Source: Hominisplanchenecus faecis (GTDB lineage: Bacteria > Bacillota > Clostridia > Lachnospirales > Lachnospiraceae). Taken from it: a stretch of DNA of 64,000 bases. Below the pieces are notes generated by a model, which did no database searches, was not told the DNA's origin, and worked only from the letters and a program-made list of their open reading frames with translations. The stretch spans positions 1-64,000 of the forward strand of contig NZ_JAJEQE010000002.1 of the NCBI RefSeq assembly GCF_020687205.1. Reading direction: 5' to 3'. Below, piece by piece: positions 43,753-53,987 of this stretch; the first letter of the stretch is position 1; each line of letters begins with the position of its first letter. The position numbers and the translations under genes were made by a program.

Positions 43753-45069
43753 ATGTTTCGAATTGATGAATTAATCGTATACCGAGAATATGAGCAGGAG
43801 CAGGAGCAGGATCAGGTCTTAAACGATATGGCATTTATCGTGGAAGAGACAGAAACGATGGGGATGCCGGTTTCGGATCTTCGTGGGCTTTATTTTTCCT
43901 GTATTCACAAACTGACCGAACTTGCCGGTACTTATGGATTTGAAGGAAATTTATGGCACAGCTATCTGACCTGGCTTCTGGTAAACAATGAAAATGTGTT
44001 CAGTCATGCAAGCGAGATCCGCGGCGAGGTGGATGGCAGCATCAATGCATTGGTGGAGCATGATTATGAGATTTTTCGTGAACTATATGCCCTGAACTTT
44101 GAGGCACTGGAAGAAAAGCTGGGTGCACATTGCTTTTTCATGATTGCAGATTATGTTAATGCACCGCAGAGCAGCAAAGTATTTAACGAGCGTATTCGCG
44201 ACCGGATCTGTGAACTGAGCGAAAAACTTGCAGGAGCAAAAGATGTGCATGAATTTAAAGAAGATATGACTTCTTTCTACAAAGATTTCGGTGTGGGAAA
44301 ACTGGGACTGCATAAGGCATTTCGCGTGGCACATGATGAAGATGGCGTACAGATCGTGCCGATCACCAAGATCGCACACGTACACCTGGATGACCTGGTA
44401 GGTTATGAGCTGGCAAAGAAGAAACTGATCGAAAATACCGAAGCTTTTGTGCAGGGAAGAAAAGCAAACAACTGTCTGCTTTTTGGTGATGCCGGCACCG
44501 GAAAATCCTCCAGCATCAAAGGCATTCTCAATGAATATTACGACCAGGGACTGCGTATCATTGAAGTTTACAAACATCAGTTCCAGGATCTGAATGATGT
44601 GATCGCTCAGGTCAAAAACAGAAATTATCGTTTTATTATCTATATGGATGATCTTTCCTTTGAGGAATTTGAAATCGAATATAAATACCTGAAAGCCGTG
44701 ATCGAAGGCGGACTGGAACGCAAGCCGGAAAATGTACTGATCTATGCAACTTCCAACCGCAGACATCTGATCCGTGAAAAATTCAGTGACAAGGAAGAGC
44801 GAAGAGACGATCTGCATACTTCTGATACGGTGCAGGAGAAATTGTCACTGGCATATCGTTTCGGACTGAAGATTTATTTTGGTTCACCGAGCAAAAAAGA
44901 ATTTCAGAATATCGTCCGCGTCCTGGCAGACAAACACGGAATTACGATGTCGGAAGAAGAGCTGTTTTTAAAGGCAAATCAGTGGGAACTGCAGTATGGC
45001 GGACTTTCCGGACGTACTGCACAGCAGTTTATTGATCATCTGCTTGGACAGGAGAGAAAGGACGTGTGA
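43753..45069 (+). CDS. DUF815-family AAA ATPase
   Basis: From ATG 43753 (GGAAAGG upstream) the 438-residue protein has an unrecognised N-terminal half (1-200, Glu-rich at the start) and an ATPase domain matching DUF815. Walker A is LLFGDAGTGKSSS (about 243-255), Walker B FIIYMDDLSFEEFE, and sensor-like YATSNRRHL follows. The family's cellular role is unknown. Four bases overlap the Ppx/GppA reading frame region, and ppk1 follows, suggesting a link to polyphosphate or stress physiology. Confidence 0.85.
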   Translation: MFRIDELIVYREYEQEQEQDQVLNDMAFIVEETETMGMPVSDLRGLYFSCIHKLTELAGTYGFEGNLWHSYLTWLLVNNENVFSHASEIRGEVDGSINALVEHDYEIFRELYALNFEALEEKLGAHCFFMIADYVNAPQSSKVFNERIRDRICELSEKLAGAKDVHEFKEDMTSFYKDFGVGKLGLHKAFRVAHDEDGVQIVPITKIAHVHLDDLVGYELAKKKLIENTEAFVQGRKANNCLLFGDAGTGKSSSIKGILNEYYDQGLRIIEVYKHQFQDLNDVIAQVKNRNYRFIIYMDDLSFEEFEIEYKYLKAVIEGGLERKPENVLIYATSNRRHLIREKFSDKEERRDDLHTSDTVQEKLSLAYRFGLKIYFGSPSKKEFQNIVRVLADKHGITMSEEELFLKANQWELQYGGLSGRTAQQFIDHLLGQERKDV

Positions 45070-45071
45070 GT

Positions 45072-46583
45072 ATGAAACTTTTTGCAGCAATCGATATAGG
45101 TTCCTATGAAGTGGAAATGAAGATTTTTCAGATCACTTCCGGAAAAGGAATCAAAGAAATCGACTGCGTGTGCCATCGCATGGAACTTGGCAAAGATGTA
45201 TACCGTGATGGCAGGATCGGTGTGGAGATGACCGATGAGCTCTGCCGGGTTCTGAATGACTTTGTAAGGATTATGAAAGGATATCGCGTGGATGACTGGC
45301 GTGTGTGTGCCACGAGTGCAGTAAGAGAAGCGGGTAACCAGCTTGTTTTTCTGGACCGTGTGAAACGCCATACCGGTTTGGAGGTGGAAGTTCTCTCAAA
45401 TGCATCACAGCGTTTTATGGATTATAAATCGATCGCATCCAGGGAAAATGAATTCAACCGTATCATCCAGAAAGGAACGGCGATCGTAGATGTCGGCGGC
45501 GGCAGCATTCAGATTTCTCTGTTTGACAAGGATCGTCTTGTTGCAAGCCAGAATATGAAAATCGGAAATCTGCGGCTGCGTGAACGGATGATGAATGAGG
45601 GTGTGAGCCTGAAACATTATGAGACACTTCTGACAGAAGTTGTGAAAAATGAATTTCTGTCATACAAAAAGCTGTATCTGAAGGATCGTGTGATCTCCAA
45701 TCTGATCGTGGTCGGGGACCATATCGGCGATGCCGTTCATAAAAATGTGATGACAAGAGCGGATTTCCTGAATTTTTACGATGACATGATCTACCGTTCC
45801 GACGAAGATGCGGCAGGACGCTGCGAGGTTCCGGAAGATGTGATCTCGGTATTGCGTCCGTCTCTTGTCGTTTACCGTTGTTTCCTGGAAGCAGCCGATG
45901 TGGAGAATATCTGGATGCCGGGTCTGCACCTGACTGATGGCATGGCGTATGAATATGCACAGCAGAACCAGCTTTTGAAACTCGTCCATGACTTTGATGA
46001 GGATATCCTGGCGGCTGCAAGAAATGCTGCCAAACGTTATCAGTGCAGCAAGTCGCATATCAAAGTGTGCGAAGATCTGGCAGTTGGTATTTTTGACAAG
46101 ATCAAAAAGAGCCAGGGATTCGATGACCGGGATCGCCTGCTGCTCCGCATTGCGGTGATCCTGCATGGATGCGGTAAATTTATCAGTCTGTCAAATGCCG
46201 GGGAGTCCGCGTACCATATTATCATGGCGATGGATATCATCGGATTATCGGAAGAAGAGAAAGAAATTGTGGCAAATGTGGTAAAATATAACACGGTGCC
46301 GCTGGAAGGATACGACAAGATCGGAAGCAGCCGGATGACAAGGGAAAATTATCTGACCATTGCCAAACTGACGGCAATCCTCGGAGTGGTAAATTCGCTG
46401 GACCGCAGCCACAAGCAGAAGAGCAAAGAGGCAAAACAGATATTGCACGAAAACGAACTGGTCATTCAGCTTTATTCGGACGAAGATCTGTCACTGGAAA
46501 AGAAAGAGTTTGCAAAAAAAGCAGAATTTTTCGAGGAAGTGTTCAGCATCCGTCCGGTGCTGCGTCAGAAAAAAATGATGTAA
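45072..46583 (+). CDS. Exopolyphosphatase / GppA-type phosphatase with HD domain
   Basis: The 503-residue protein has an ASKHA-fold Ppx/GppA domain (1-310) with AAIDIGSYEVEMKIF, ATSAVREAGN, DVGGGSIQISL, and a C-terminal HD-type domain (315-503, with ILHGCGKF in place of a canonical HD pair). It either hydrolyses polyphosphate or (p)ppGpp-related pppGpp. Location directly before ppk1 favours polyphosphate turnover. ATG 45072 sits nine bases after AAGGA; GTG 45066 is possible. Confidence 0.9.
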   Translation: MKLFAAIDIGSYEVEMKIFQITSGKGIKEIDCVCHRMELGKDVYRDGRIGVEMTDELCRVLNDFVRIMKGYRVDDWRVCATSAVREAGNQLVFLDRVKRHTGLEVEVLSNASQRFMDYKSIASRENEFNRIIQKGTAIVDVGGGSIQISLFDKDRLVASQNMKIGNLRLRERMMNEGVSLKHYETLLTEVVKNEFLSYKKLYLKDRVISNLIVVGDHIGDAVHKNVMTRADFLNFYDDMIYRSDEDAAGRCEVPEDVISVLRPSLVVYRCFLEAADVENIWMPGLHLTDGMAYEYAQQNQLLKLVHDFDEDILAAARNAAKRYQCSKSHIKVCEDLAVGIFDKIKKSQGFDDRDRLLLRIAVILHGCGKFISLSNAGESAYHIIMAMDIIGLSEEEKEIVANVVKYNTVPLEGYDKIGSSRMTRENYLTIAKLTAILGVVNSLDRSHKQKSKEAKQILHENELVIQLYSDEDLSLEKKEFAKKAEFFEEVFSIRPVLRQKKMM

Positions 46584-46601
46584 CAAAGGAGGTATGTCCG
46601 T

Positions 46602-48755
46602 ATGGGTGAAATGGATTTAAAAAAAGCAGAATACTATACAAACCGAGAATTAAGCTGGCTGGGGTTTAACAACCGCATTTTGGGAGAGGCAAGAGATGCC
46701 TCACTTCCGCTATTTGAACGGCTGAAATTTTTAAGTATCACAGCATCCAATCTGGATGAATTCTTTATGATCCGTGTGGCATCCTTGAAAGATATGGTGC
46801 ACGCAGGTTACACAAAAAAGGATATTTCCGGGATGACGGCTTCGGAGCAGCTGAAAAAAATCTTAAAAGAGACACACGAACTGGTAGATCTGCAGTATTC
46901 TACTTACAATCGCTCTCTGATCCCGGCTCTGAAAAAGCGGGGGCTGAAAATTATTTCCGAGCACGAGAGTCTGAGCGAAGAGCAGAAAAAATTTGTGGAT
47001 GCTTATTTTGAGGAAAATGTCTATCCGGTTCTGACACCGATGGCGATGGATTCTTCCAGACCATTTCCGCTGATCCGCAACAAGACCCTGAATATCGGTG
47101 CTCTGATCTGCAGAAAAGACGGCAAGGAAAAGCATAAGACACTGGATTTTGCAACGGTGCAGGTACCATCTGTCCTGCCAAGAATCGTGGAACTTCCAGA
47201 AGGAAAAGACGGAGAAAAACGTGTGATTCTTCTGGAAGAGATCATAGAGCGGAACATCGGACAGCTGTTTTTAAGTTACGATGTCGTATGTGCACATCCA
47301 TACCGTGTTATGCGAAATGCAGACTTATCCATTGATGAGGATGAAGCAGAGGATCTGCTCAAAGAGATTCAGAAACAGTTAAAGAAACGTCAGTGGGGCG
47401 AAGTGATCCGTCTGGAGATCGAAGGAAAGATCGACAAACGGCTGTTGGATATCTTAAAAGAAGAGTTTGCCGTGAAAGACAGCGATGTATTTGAAATAGG
47501 CGGACCGCTGGATCTGACTTTTCTGATGAAGCTGTACGGCATGGAAGGGTTTGAAGACTGCAAAGTGAAAAAATATATTCCGCAGCCGGTACCGGCACTG
47601 ATGAACGATGACAGCATTTTTGCCAATATCCGCAAAGGTGACATTTTACTGCATCATCCGTACATGACGTTTGACCCGGTCGTAGATTTTGTAAAACAGG
47701 CAGCGAAGGATCCGAATGTTCTGGCGATTAAGCAGACACTTTATCGTGTCAGCGGTAATTCACCGATCATTGCAGCACTGGCACAGGCGGCAGAGAACGG
47801 CAAACAGGTTTCTGTTCTGGTAGAATTAAAAGCCCGTTTTGATGAAGAAAACAATATCATCTGGGCAAAAAAGCTAGAAAAAGCAGGATGTCATGTGATC
47901 TATGGACTGGTGGGTCTGAAAACACACAGCAAGATCACTCTGGTTGTCCGGAGAGAAGAAGACGGTATCCGCCGTTATGTGCATCTCGGAACTGGAAATT
48001 ATAACGATTCTACGGCAAAATTGTATACGGACTGCGGTCTTCTGACCTGTGCAGAACCGATAGGGGAAGATGCGACTGCGGTATTTAACATGCTCTCCGG
48101 CTATTCCGAACCAAAACACTGGAACGACCTTATCGTTGCACCGATCTGGCTCCGCAAACGTTTCTTAAGACTGATCGAACGAGAGAAGAACTGGGCACTG
48201 GCGGGAAAAGAAGCCCATATCATTGCAAAAATGAATTCCCTGTGTGACCGGGAGATCATCGAGGCACTCTATGCGGCATCGGCGGCAGGGGTGAAGATCG
48301 AACTGATCATCCGCGGCATCTGCTGTCTGAAGGTCGGCATCCCGCATATCAGCGAAAACATATCGGTACGTTCGATCGTCGGCAATTTCCTGGAACATGC
48401 CCGTATCTTCTATTTCTATAATGACGGGGCAGAAGAGTTGTATATGGGCAGTGCGGACTGGATGCCGCGAAATTTGGACAAACGTGTTGAGATCGTATTT
48501 CCATTAAAAGATGAAAAGATCAAACAGCAGGCAAAACATATTCTGGATATCCAGCTTGCTGATAATCTGAAGGCTCATATCCTGCAGCCGGACGGAAGCT
48601 ATGAAAAGATTGATAAAAGAGGGAAAAAGATGCTGATCTGTGCACAGGACTATTTCTGTGAAGAGGCGGTAAAAAATGCAAAGCAGCCGACAGATCCAGT
48701 TCTGGATCATGTATTCATCCCGGCAGAAGCAGGCATCTTTTCCGACAGAGATTGA
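46602..48755 (+). CDS. ppk1: Polyphosphate kinase 1
   Basis: The 717-residue enzyme reversibly polymerises the gamma phosphate of ATP. N-terminal YTNRELSWLGFNNRIL, the head domain, and two phospholipase D-like domains are present; GLKTHSKITLV holds the autophosphorylated His (about 443), and EHARIFYFYNDG the second conserved His. AAAGGAGG precedes the ATG. It closes a DUF815-ppx-ppk1 operon; the opposed activities of the last two genes allow control of the polymer. Confidence 0.96.
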   Translation: MGEMDLKKAEYYTNRELSWLGFNNRILGEARDASLPLFERLKFLSITASNLDEFFMIRVASLKDMVHAGYTKKDISGMTASEQLKKILKETHELVDLQYSTYNRSLIPALKKRGLKIISEHESLSEEQKKFVDAYFEENVYPVLTPMAMDSSRPFPLIRNKTLNIGALICRKDGKEKHKTLDFATVQVPSVLPRIVELPEGKDGEKRVILLEEIIERNIGQLFLSYDVVCAHPYRVMRNADLSIDEDEAEDLLKEIQKQLKKRQWGEVIRLEIEGKIDKRLLDILKEEFAVKDSDVFEIGGPLDLTFLMKLYGMEGFEDCKVKKYIPQPVPALMNDDSIFANIRKGDILLHHPYMTFDPVVDFVKQAAKDPNVLAIKQTLYRVSGNSPIIAALAQAAENGKQVSVLVELKARFDEENNIIWAKKLEKAGCHVIYGLVGLKTHSKITLVVRREEDGIRRYVHLGTGNYNDSTAKLYTDCGLLTCAEPIGEDATAVFNMLSGYSEPKHWNDLIVAPIWLRKRFLRLIEREKNWALAGKEAHIIAKMNSLCDREIIEALYAASAAGVKIELIIRGICCLKVGIPHISENISVRSIVGNFLEHARIFYFYNDGAEELYMGSADWMPRNLDKRVEIVFPLKDEKIKQQAKHILDIQLADNLKAHILQPDGSYEKIDKRGKKMLICAQDYFCEEAVKNAKQPTDPVLDHVFIPAEAGIFSDRD

Positions 48756-48764
48756 AGATAACAG

Positions 48765-48793
48765 TTGACGCAACTTACGGAAATTGTTATAGT
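48765..48793 (+). promoter_or_regulatory. Promoter of the GH84 gene
   Basis: TTGACG (48765-48770), 17 bases, TATAGT (48788-48793). The leader is about 75 bases. Confidence 0.75.
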
Positions 48794-48874
48794 AAAAGTA
48801 ACGTATCCCTGCCTGTTTATGACTAAGATAAAGAGGTTTTTGTGCAGGGGTACAAAAAGAAAAGGAGGAAACAC

Positions 48875-51800
48875 ATGAAAAAGAAAACAACATCACTGGG
48901 TATGAAGCTCGTTGCTTTTCTGGCAATGCTTATGCTGTTCTGTATTCCTGTATCCGCAGGCGTAAAAGAAACAGCAGGTGAGTATGAGATCTACCCGACA
49001 CCGCAGGAGATCACCTACGGTGACAAAGAAATGCAGCTTACCGATCAGGTGAAACTGTCGATCGGAAGTGACATTGACGATTACACAAAAACACGTATCA
49101 CAGACACGCTGAATGTGCTGAAACTGACCGGAAACGAAAGTGCAGCGTCAGACAAGACCGAGCTGATCGTTGGTGTTTATGGTTCCGGGGATGCAGCAGA
49201 TACTTACGGAAAAGCAAACGGAGCGGTTCAGGCGACCTTTGATAATTACGATGCTTATATGCTGTATGTCAAAGACGGCAAGATCGTAGTCCTTGGTAAA
49301 GACACCGATGCGGCATTTTACGGTGTCACCACACTGAAACGTATTTTTGAACAGCTTTCCGCAGACAAAAAGATCAAAGAGCTGACGGTGACAGACTATG
49401 CAGAAGTACAGTTCCGTGGATTTATCGAAGGATATTATGGAAATCCGTGGTCACTGGAAGACCGTATTGATCTGATGAAATTCGGCGGCGAGATCAAGAT
49501 GAATCAGTATGTGTTCGCACCAAAGGATGATCCATACCACAACAGTCAGTGGAGAGAGCTGTATCCGACTGAAAATCTTGAAAACATCAAGAAACTTGCC
49601 CAGGCAGGAAACGAAAACAAATGCTTTTTCGTATATGCTCTGCATCCATTTATGAACAGTCCATTTAATTTCAACAATTACAATGCAGATCTGGCAACCG
49701 TAAAAGCAAAATATCTGCAGGTTATTGAATCCGGTGTGCGTCAGATCGCCCTGCTGGAGGATGATGCGACCGGATCAAGTGCAGCAAATTTAAGCAGACT
49801 GCTCAATGACCTGACAAACTGGCTGACGGAACTGAAGAACTCCAGATATCCGGATCTGAAAACCGACATCCTGTACTGCCCGACAGACTACATGGGAAAT
49901 GGTTCTTCTGCAAAACTGAAGGGCATCAACGCTTCTGCAAACAGACAGGTACATATGCTGATGACCGGTAATGCAGTATGGGGACAGGTAAGTGCGAACT
50001 TTGCAGATAACTTCTATAACAATGTAGCATCCAATGGCGTTGCAGGACGTTATCCTTACATGTGGGTAAACTGGCCGTGCAACGATAACTATAAAACAGG
50101 TCTGATCATGGGTGGTCACAATACCATCTTGCATACCGGAATTGACGGTCACAAATACGAAGGTATCATTCTCAACCCGATGCAGCATTCAGAACCTTCC
50201 AAAGTAGCGATCTTTACCGCAGCAGATTATTGCTGGAAACCATGGGATGCAAAAGAAGAAGGTGATCAGGCATGGGAAGATTCCTTTAAATATATCGACC
50301 ATGTTACTGCACTGGAATCCGATTCTTCTAAAGCCCTGCGTGAAGTGGCAAAACATATGATCTATCAGGGACCGGTTCAGACAGCCGGAAGACAGGCAAA
50401 ATTCGAAGAGTCTGTTGACCTGAAAAACAAGCTGGCAGAGATTCAGAAAAAAGTAGAAGCAGGAACGGTTACGACAGCAGAGTTGGATGATATGCGTAAC
50501 GAGTTCAAGACCATTTACGATGCAGCTGTAAAATATCTGACAGATGGCACCAATAAACGTCTGAGCGAGCAGATGACACCGTTCCTTGCGTGTCTGCGTG
50601 ATGAGTGTGAAGCAGATATCGAGCTGATGGATGCACTCAAAGCCGTTCAGACAAAAGAAAATGATAAAGTATGGGAGCACTATTCTGCAGCACAGACTTT
50701 ATATGAACGTTCCCGGACTTATGGATTCCGTTATGTAAATGAAACAAAATATGCGACAGCAGGTCTTCTCTACATTGTTCCGTTTACCGAAAAAGTTATG
50801 AAAAATGTTTCTGATACTGTAAAACAGATCATTGATCCGGAACACATCAAACTGGAAAGAACTCTGATCTACCGTGTCGGCGGAACAGAAAACTCCGGAA
50901 ATACGGGAAATGCAGCCAATGCAATTGATGGAAACTTAAATACCAATTTCCAGATCCAGACCGACCAGCAGACTGGTGACTATGTAGGACTTCTCTTTAA
51001 CCAGATGACACCGGTTAAAAAAATGACGGTCGCACTGGCATGCAGCGGACACGAAAATGATTATATTCCAAACGGTGTTATGGAATATACGACAGACGGC
51101 AGCAGCTGGACGGCATTTGAAACACAGCCGGCAGCCGGTTCTACCACAGATGTAACTCTGGAGCTTGCAGAAGCAAAAGAGATCAAAGGATTCCGCTGGA
51201 AGAACAGCAACAACGACAGAAATCGCTGGCTGATCATCCGTGAGATTTCCTGTGATGCATTTGAAAAAGATGGCAACAGCGAAGTTACAGATAACAAATA
51301 TACTGGAACCATCAGCTATACGAGCGGATGGAGCCTGTATCAGTCCGGAAGTTATCCGCTGTCCAATGTGACAGACGGGGATGATTCTACCTTTACCTGG
51401 TTTAAGCCAGCTTCCAATGATACCAGCGTTGCCGGAGATTATATCCAGATGGATCTTGGTGAAGCAAAAGAAGTATACAAAGTGCGTATCGCCATGGGTG
51501 CGGGCAGTCCAGATAAATGGATTAAATACCATCTTGAATATTCAGAAGATGGAAACAGCTGGACTTCAAAATCTGCACAGACCGGAACAGCCAATGGCAC
51601 CGATACTTACGTTGAAGATTTAAAAGGCACGTCTGCACGTTATATCAGACTGGTAAACAACGAAGATCGTCGTAACTGGATCAAATTCAATGAATTTTCT
51701 GTTTATGGAAAAGAAGCAGAAGCAACCGGCGATGTTATGGATTACACCAATACAAACGATGAGAACTGGAAAGTAACTTATGGAGATGAAGTTTCCAAAG

Positions 51801-53737
51801 TCTATGCAAGAGACAATGTAACCCTGAAAGCAGGACAGTACATCGGACTGAAACTTGACCGTATCCATGCAATTGCATCCATCAATACAGAAGGCAACGG
51901 AACTGACAAACTGACTCTGCAGACTTCCCTGAATCAGAAAGAGTGGACAGATAGCACATCTGCAAAGAGTGCACGTTACATTCGCCTGATCAACAACGGA
52001 AGTACGGATGTTACCTTCAGCCTGAGCAAATTTGAAGTGACAAACGATGAGATCGGGGCTATGGATCTGCTTGAAACAAACATTGGCGGAGCGTCAAACA
52101 GTGAGGATGCAAGAAAACTTGGTACGACCGCAAACTGGATGGACGGCGATTTGACATCGAAGGCAAAATATTGTGCAACACCGGCAAAAGACGATTATAT
52201 AACATATACACTCGGACAGGAAATCACACTGAAATCTCTGAAAGTATATGTTCTGGATACTGCAATCGATTATCCGCGTGATGCAGTGATCCAGGCATCT
52301 GTTGATAATAAAACCTGGACAGACCTTATCAAGATCGGTGACGGTATCGAAAACGACGGAACAGATCGCGACACCAAACCGGCAGAAAATGGCTGGACAC
52401 ATGACACTGTAGATGTAGCATATTCTTATGTTGAAAATGCAAACATTAACAATGTAAAAGCAAAATACATCCGTCTGTACTTTAACGCAGGATACAGTGC
52501 TCGTTGGGTAGAACTCAATGAAATCCAGATCAACGGCGGAGAATACATCCAGACCGTAAACGATCCGACCTTTGAAACCGATGCAAAATTAAAAAGAGGA
52601 TACGAGCCTTGGAACTTAAATGATGGTGACCTGACAACCGCATTTGAGCCGGATATGACGGATAAGACCGAAGGTTCTCTGGTATATCATCTGTCTGATA
52701 CAACCAATGTCCGCAAACTGAACATTGTACAGAAATCCATCAGCAATGCAGAAGTTTCCATCCGTACCGGTGCAGACACCTGGGAGACGATCGGTAAACT
52801 GGATAAGAGCCTGAACACCTTCTACACGTATGGATATGATCAGGTATACGATGTAAAGATCACCTGGGGTGAAACAGCACCGTCTATCTGTGAGATCATC
52901 ACACTAGAGTGCCCGAAACAGACCGGCGAAGATCTGAAAAAAGAGGAGATCGAACAGGCAACGACCGCTCTGAAAAACGCAGTGGAAAATGCAGAAACAA
53001 AGGGTATCTACGAAGATGGTAATGCATCCGGTACTTACACGAAAGAAAGCTGGGCAGTATTTAAAACAGCATATGAAAACGCTGCAAATGCCAAAGCAGA
53101 TGCAACAACAGAGGAGCTGCAGAACCTGCTGATCGCTTTACAGGATGCAAAAGCAAAACTGAAGAAAGCGGAAACGGAAAAACCGACCGAAAAACCAACA
53201 GAAAAACCAACAGAAAAACCAACAGAAAAACCAACAGAAAAACCAACGGAAAAACCAACGGAAAAACCGACCGAGAGACCTACAGAGAAACCAGGTGAGC
53301 CGGAAAAACCGACTGTGAACAAGAGAGTTCTGAATAAGGTCACTTATCAGATCCTGAACGCAAAGAAGAAGACAGCAGCAGTTGTTACAGCAGATAAGAA
53401 AGTGACTTCTGTAAACGTTGCCAAAACCGTTAAGATCAACGGCGTTACCTACAAAGTAACACGGATCAGCAAAAATGCATTCAAGAGCTGTAAGAAGCTG
53501 AAGAAAGTTACGATCGGAAGCAATGTGAAGAAGATTGAGAAAAATGCATTTGCAGGCTGCAGCAAACTGAAGACTGTCAATATGAAGAAAGCAACCGGCA
53601 TTACTTCCATCGGAAGCAAAGCATTCAGCAAGATCGATGCAAAAGCAAAAGTGACCGTACCGGCCAAGAAGCTTTCCAAGTATAAGAGAATGCTGAAAAA
53701 AGCAGGTCTGCCAAAGAAAGCAACTGTAAAAAAATAA
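48875..53737 (+). CDS. Secreted multidomain GH84 beta-N-acetylglucosaminidase (hyaluronidase-like)
   Basis: The 1620-residue protein begins at ATG 48875 (AAAGGAGG) with a signal peptide (LVAFLAMLMLFCIPVSAG). Then come a GH20b-like N-domain (about 40-165) and the GH84 catalytic domain (170-470): GFIEGYYGNPW and the catalytic pair D296-D297 in LLEDDATGSS, matching C. perfringens NagJ D297-D298. About four F5/8-type or CBM32-like domains follow (658-795, 808-945, 1066-1225, 1230-1350), a FIVAR domain (1355-1435), a KPTE repeat linker and an LRR_5/BspA-like end (1480-1620). Such enzymes remove GlcNAc from mucin or related glycans. No LPXTG. It has its own promoter and terminator. Confidence 0.94.
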   Translation: MKKKTTSLGMKLVAFLAMLMLFCIPVSAGVKETAGEYEIYPTPQEITYGDKEMQLTDQVKLSIGSDIDDYTKTRITDTLNVLKLTGNESAASDKTELIVGVYGSGDAADTYGKANGAVQATFDNYDAYMLYVKDGKIVVLGKDTDAAFYGVTTLKRIFEQLSADKKIKELTVTDYAEVQFRGFIEGYYGNPWSLEDRIDLMKFGGEIKMNQYVFAPKDDPYHNSQWRELYPTENLENIKKLAQAGNENKCFFVYALHPFMNSPFNFNNYNADLATVKAKYLQVIESGVRQIALLEDDATGSSAANLSRLLNDLTNWLTELKNSRYPDLKTDILYCPTDYMGNGSSAKLKGINASANRQVHMLMTGNAVWGQVSANFADNFYNNVASNGVAGRYPYMWVNWPCNDNYKTGLIMGGHNTILHTGIDGHKYEGIILNPMQHSEPSKVAIFTAADYCWKPWDAKEEGDQAWEDSFKYIDHVTALESDSSKALREVAKHMIYQGPVQTAGRQAKFEESVDLKNKLAEIQKKVEAGTVTTAELDDMRNEFKTIYDAAVKYLTDGTNKRLSEQMTPFLACLRDECEADIELMDALKAVQTKENDKVWEHYSAAQTLYERSRTYGFRYVNETKYATAGLLYIVPFTEKVMKNVSDTVKQIIDPEHIKLERTLIYRVGGTENSGNTGNAANAIDGNLNTNFQIQTDQQTGDYVGLLFNQMTPVKKMTVALACSGHENDYIPNGVMEYTTDGSSWTAFETQPAAGSTTDVTLELAEAKEIKGFRWKNSNNDRNRWLIIREISCDAFEKDGNSEVTDNKYTGTISYTSGWSLYQSGSYPLSNVTDGDDSTFTWFKPASNDTSVAGDYIQMDLGEAKEVYKVRIAMGAGSPDKWIKYHLEYSEDGNSWTSKSAQTGTANGTDTYVEDLKGTSARYIRLVNNEDRRNWIKFNEFSVYGKEAEATGDVMDYTNTNDENWKVTYGDEVSKVYARDNVTLKAGQYIGLKLDRIHAIASINTEGNGTDKLTLQTSLNQKEWTDSTSAKSARYIRLINNGSTDVTFSLSKFEVTNDEIGAMDLLETNIGGASNSEDARKLGTTANWMDGDLTSKAKYCATPAKDDYITYTLGQEITLKSLKVYVLDTAIDYPRDAVIQASVDNKTWTDLIKIGDGIENDGTDRDTKPAENGWTHDTVDVAYSYVENANINNVKAKYIRLYFNAGYSARWVELNEIQINGGEYIQTVNDPTFETDAKLKRGYEPWNLNDGDLTTAFEPDMTDKTEGSLVYHLSDTTNVRKLNIVQKSISNAEVSIRTGADTWETIGKLDKSLNTFYTYGYDQVYDVKITWGETAPSICEIITLECPKQTGEDLKKEEIEQATTALKNAVENAETKGIYEDGNASGTYTKESWAVFKTAYENAANAKADATTEELQNLLIALQDAKAKLKKAETEKPTEKPTEKPTEKPTEKPTEKPTEKPTEKPTERPTEKPGEPEKPTVNKRVLNKVTYQILNAKKKTAAVVTADKKVTSVNVAKTVKINGVTYKVTRISKNAFKSCKKLKKVTIGSNVKKIEKNAFAGCSKLKTVNMKKATGITSIGSKAFSKIDAKAKVTVPAKKLSKYKRMLKKAGLPKKATVKK
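53180..53299 (+). repeat. In-frame 12-base tandem repeat encoding KPTE
   Basis: Eight consecutive KPTE units, then RPTE and KPGE, encode a rigid Pro-rich linker between the FIVAR and leucine-rich domains. Four central units are identical at the DNA level, which favours slippage; changes would keep the frame. Confidence 0.9.
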
Positions 53738-53813
53738 AAAAACGGAACATGTTTCCGGAACAGTAAAAGCTACTCTGTAACAGAACCGTTCCAAAGAAAC
53801 ATCCGACAGCAAG

Positions 53814-53858
53814 AAAAAGAGCGGGAGAGAACCCAAAAAGGTTTCCCTGCTCTTTTGC
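53814..53858 (+). terminator. Terminator of the GH84 gene
   Basis: AAAGAGCGGGAGAGAACC pairs with GGTTTCCCTGCTCTTTT around CAAAAA, about 80 bases past the stop. Confidence 0.8.
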
Positions 53859-53920
53859 TGTATAAGATTAGATATGATGGTCTGAAACGCTCTGACCGGA
53901 ATGAAAATTTGAGCAAAAGA

Positions 53921-53962
53921 AAAAAGAGCCGGGACATCGGTCGTTCTATCCCTGCTCTTTCA
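53921..53962 (-). terminator. rpmB terminator
   Basis: On the minus strand GAAAGAGCAGGGATA pairs with TCCCGGCTCTTT and a T-run follows, 26 bases past the rpmB stop. Its arms resemble those of the facing GH84 terminator. Confidence 0.8.
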
Positions 53963-53987
53963 TATCCATGTTTTTATTTTATGATCC

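Noticed and set aside
53180-53299. Tandem repeat considered as a CRISPR-like array
   Set aside because: Units are 12 bases with no spacers and encode an in-frame KPTE linker.
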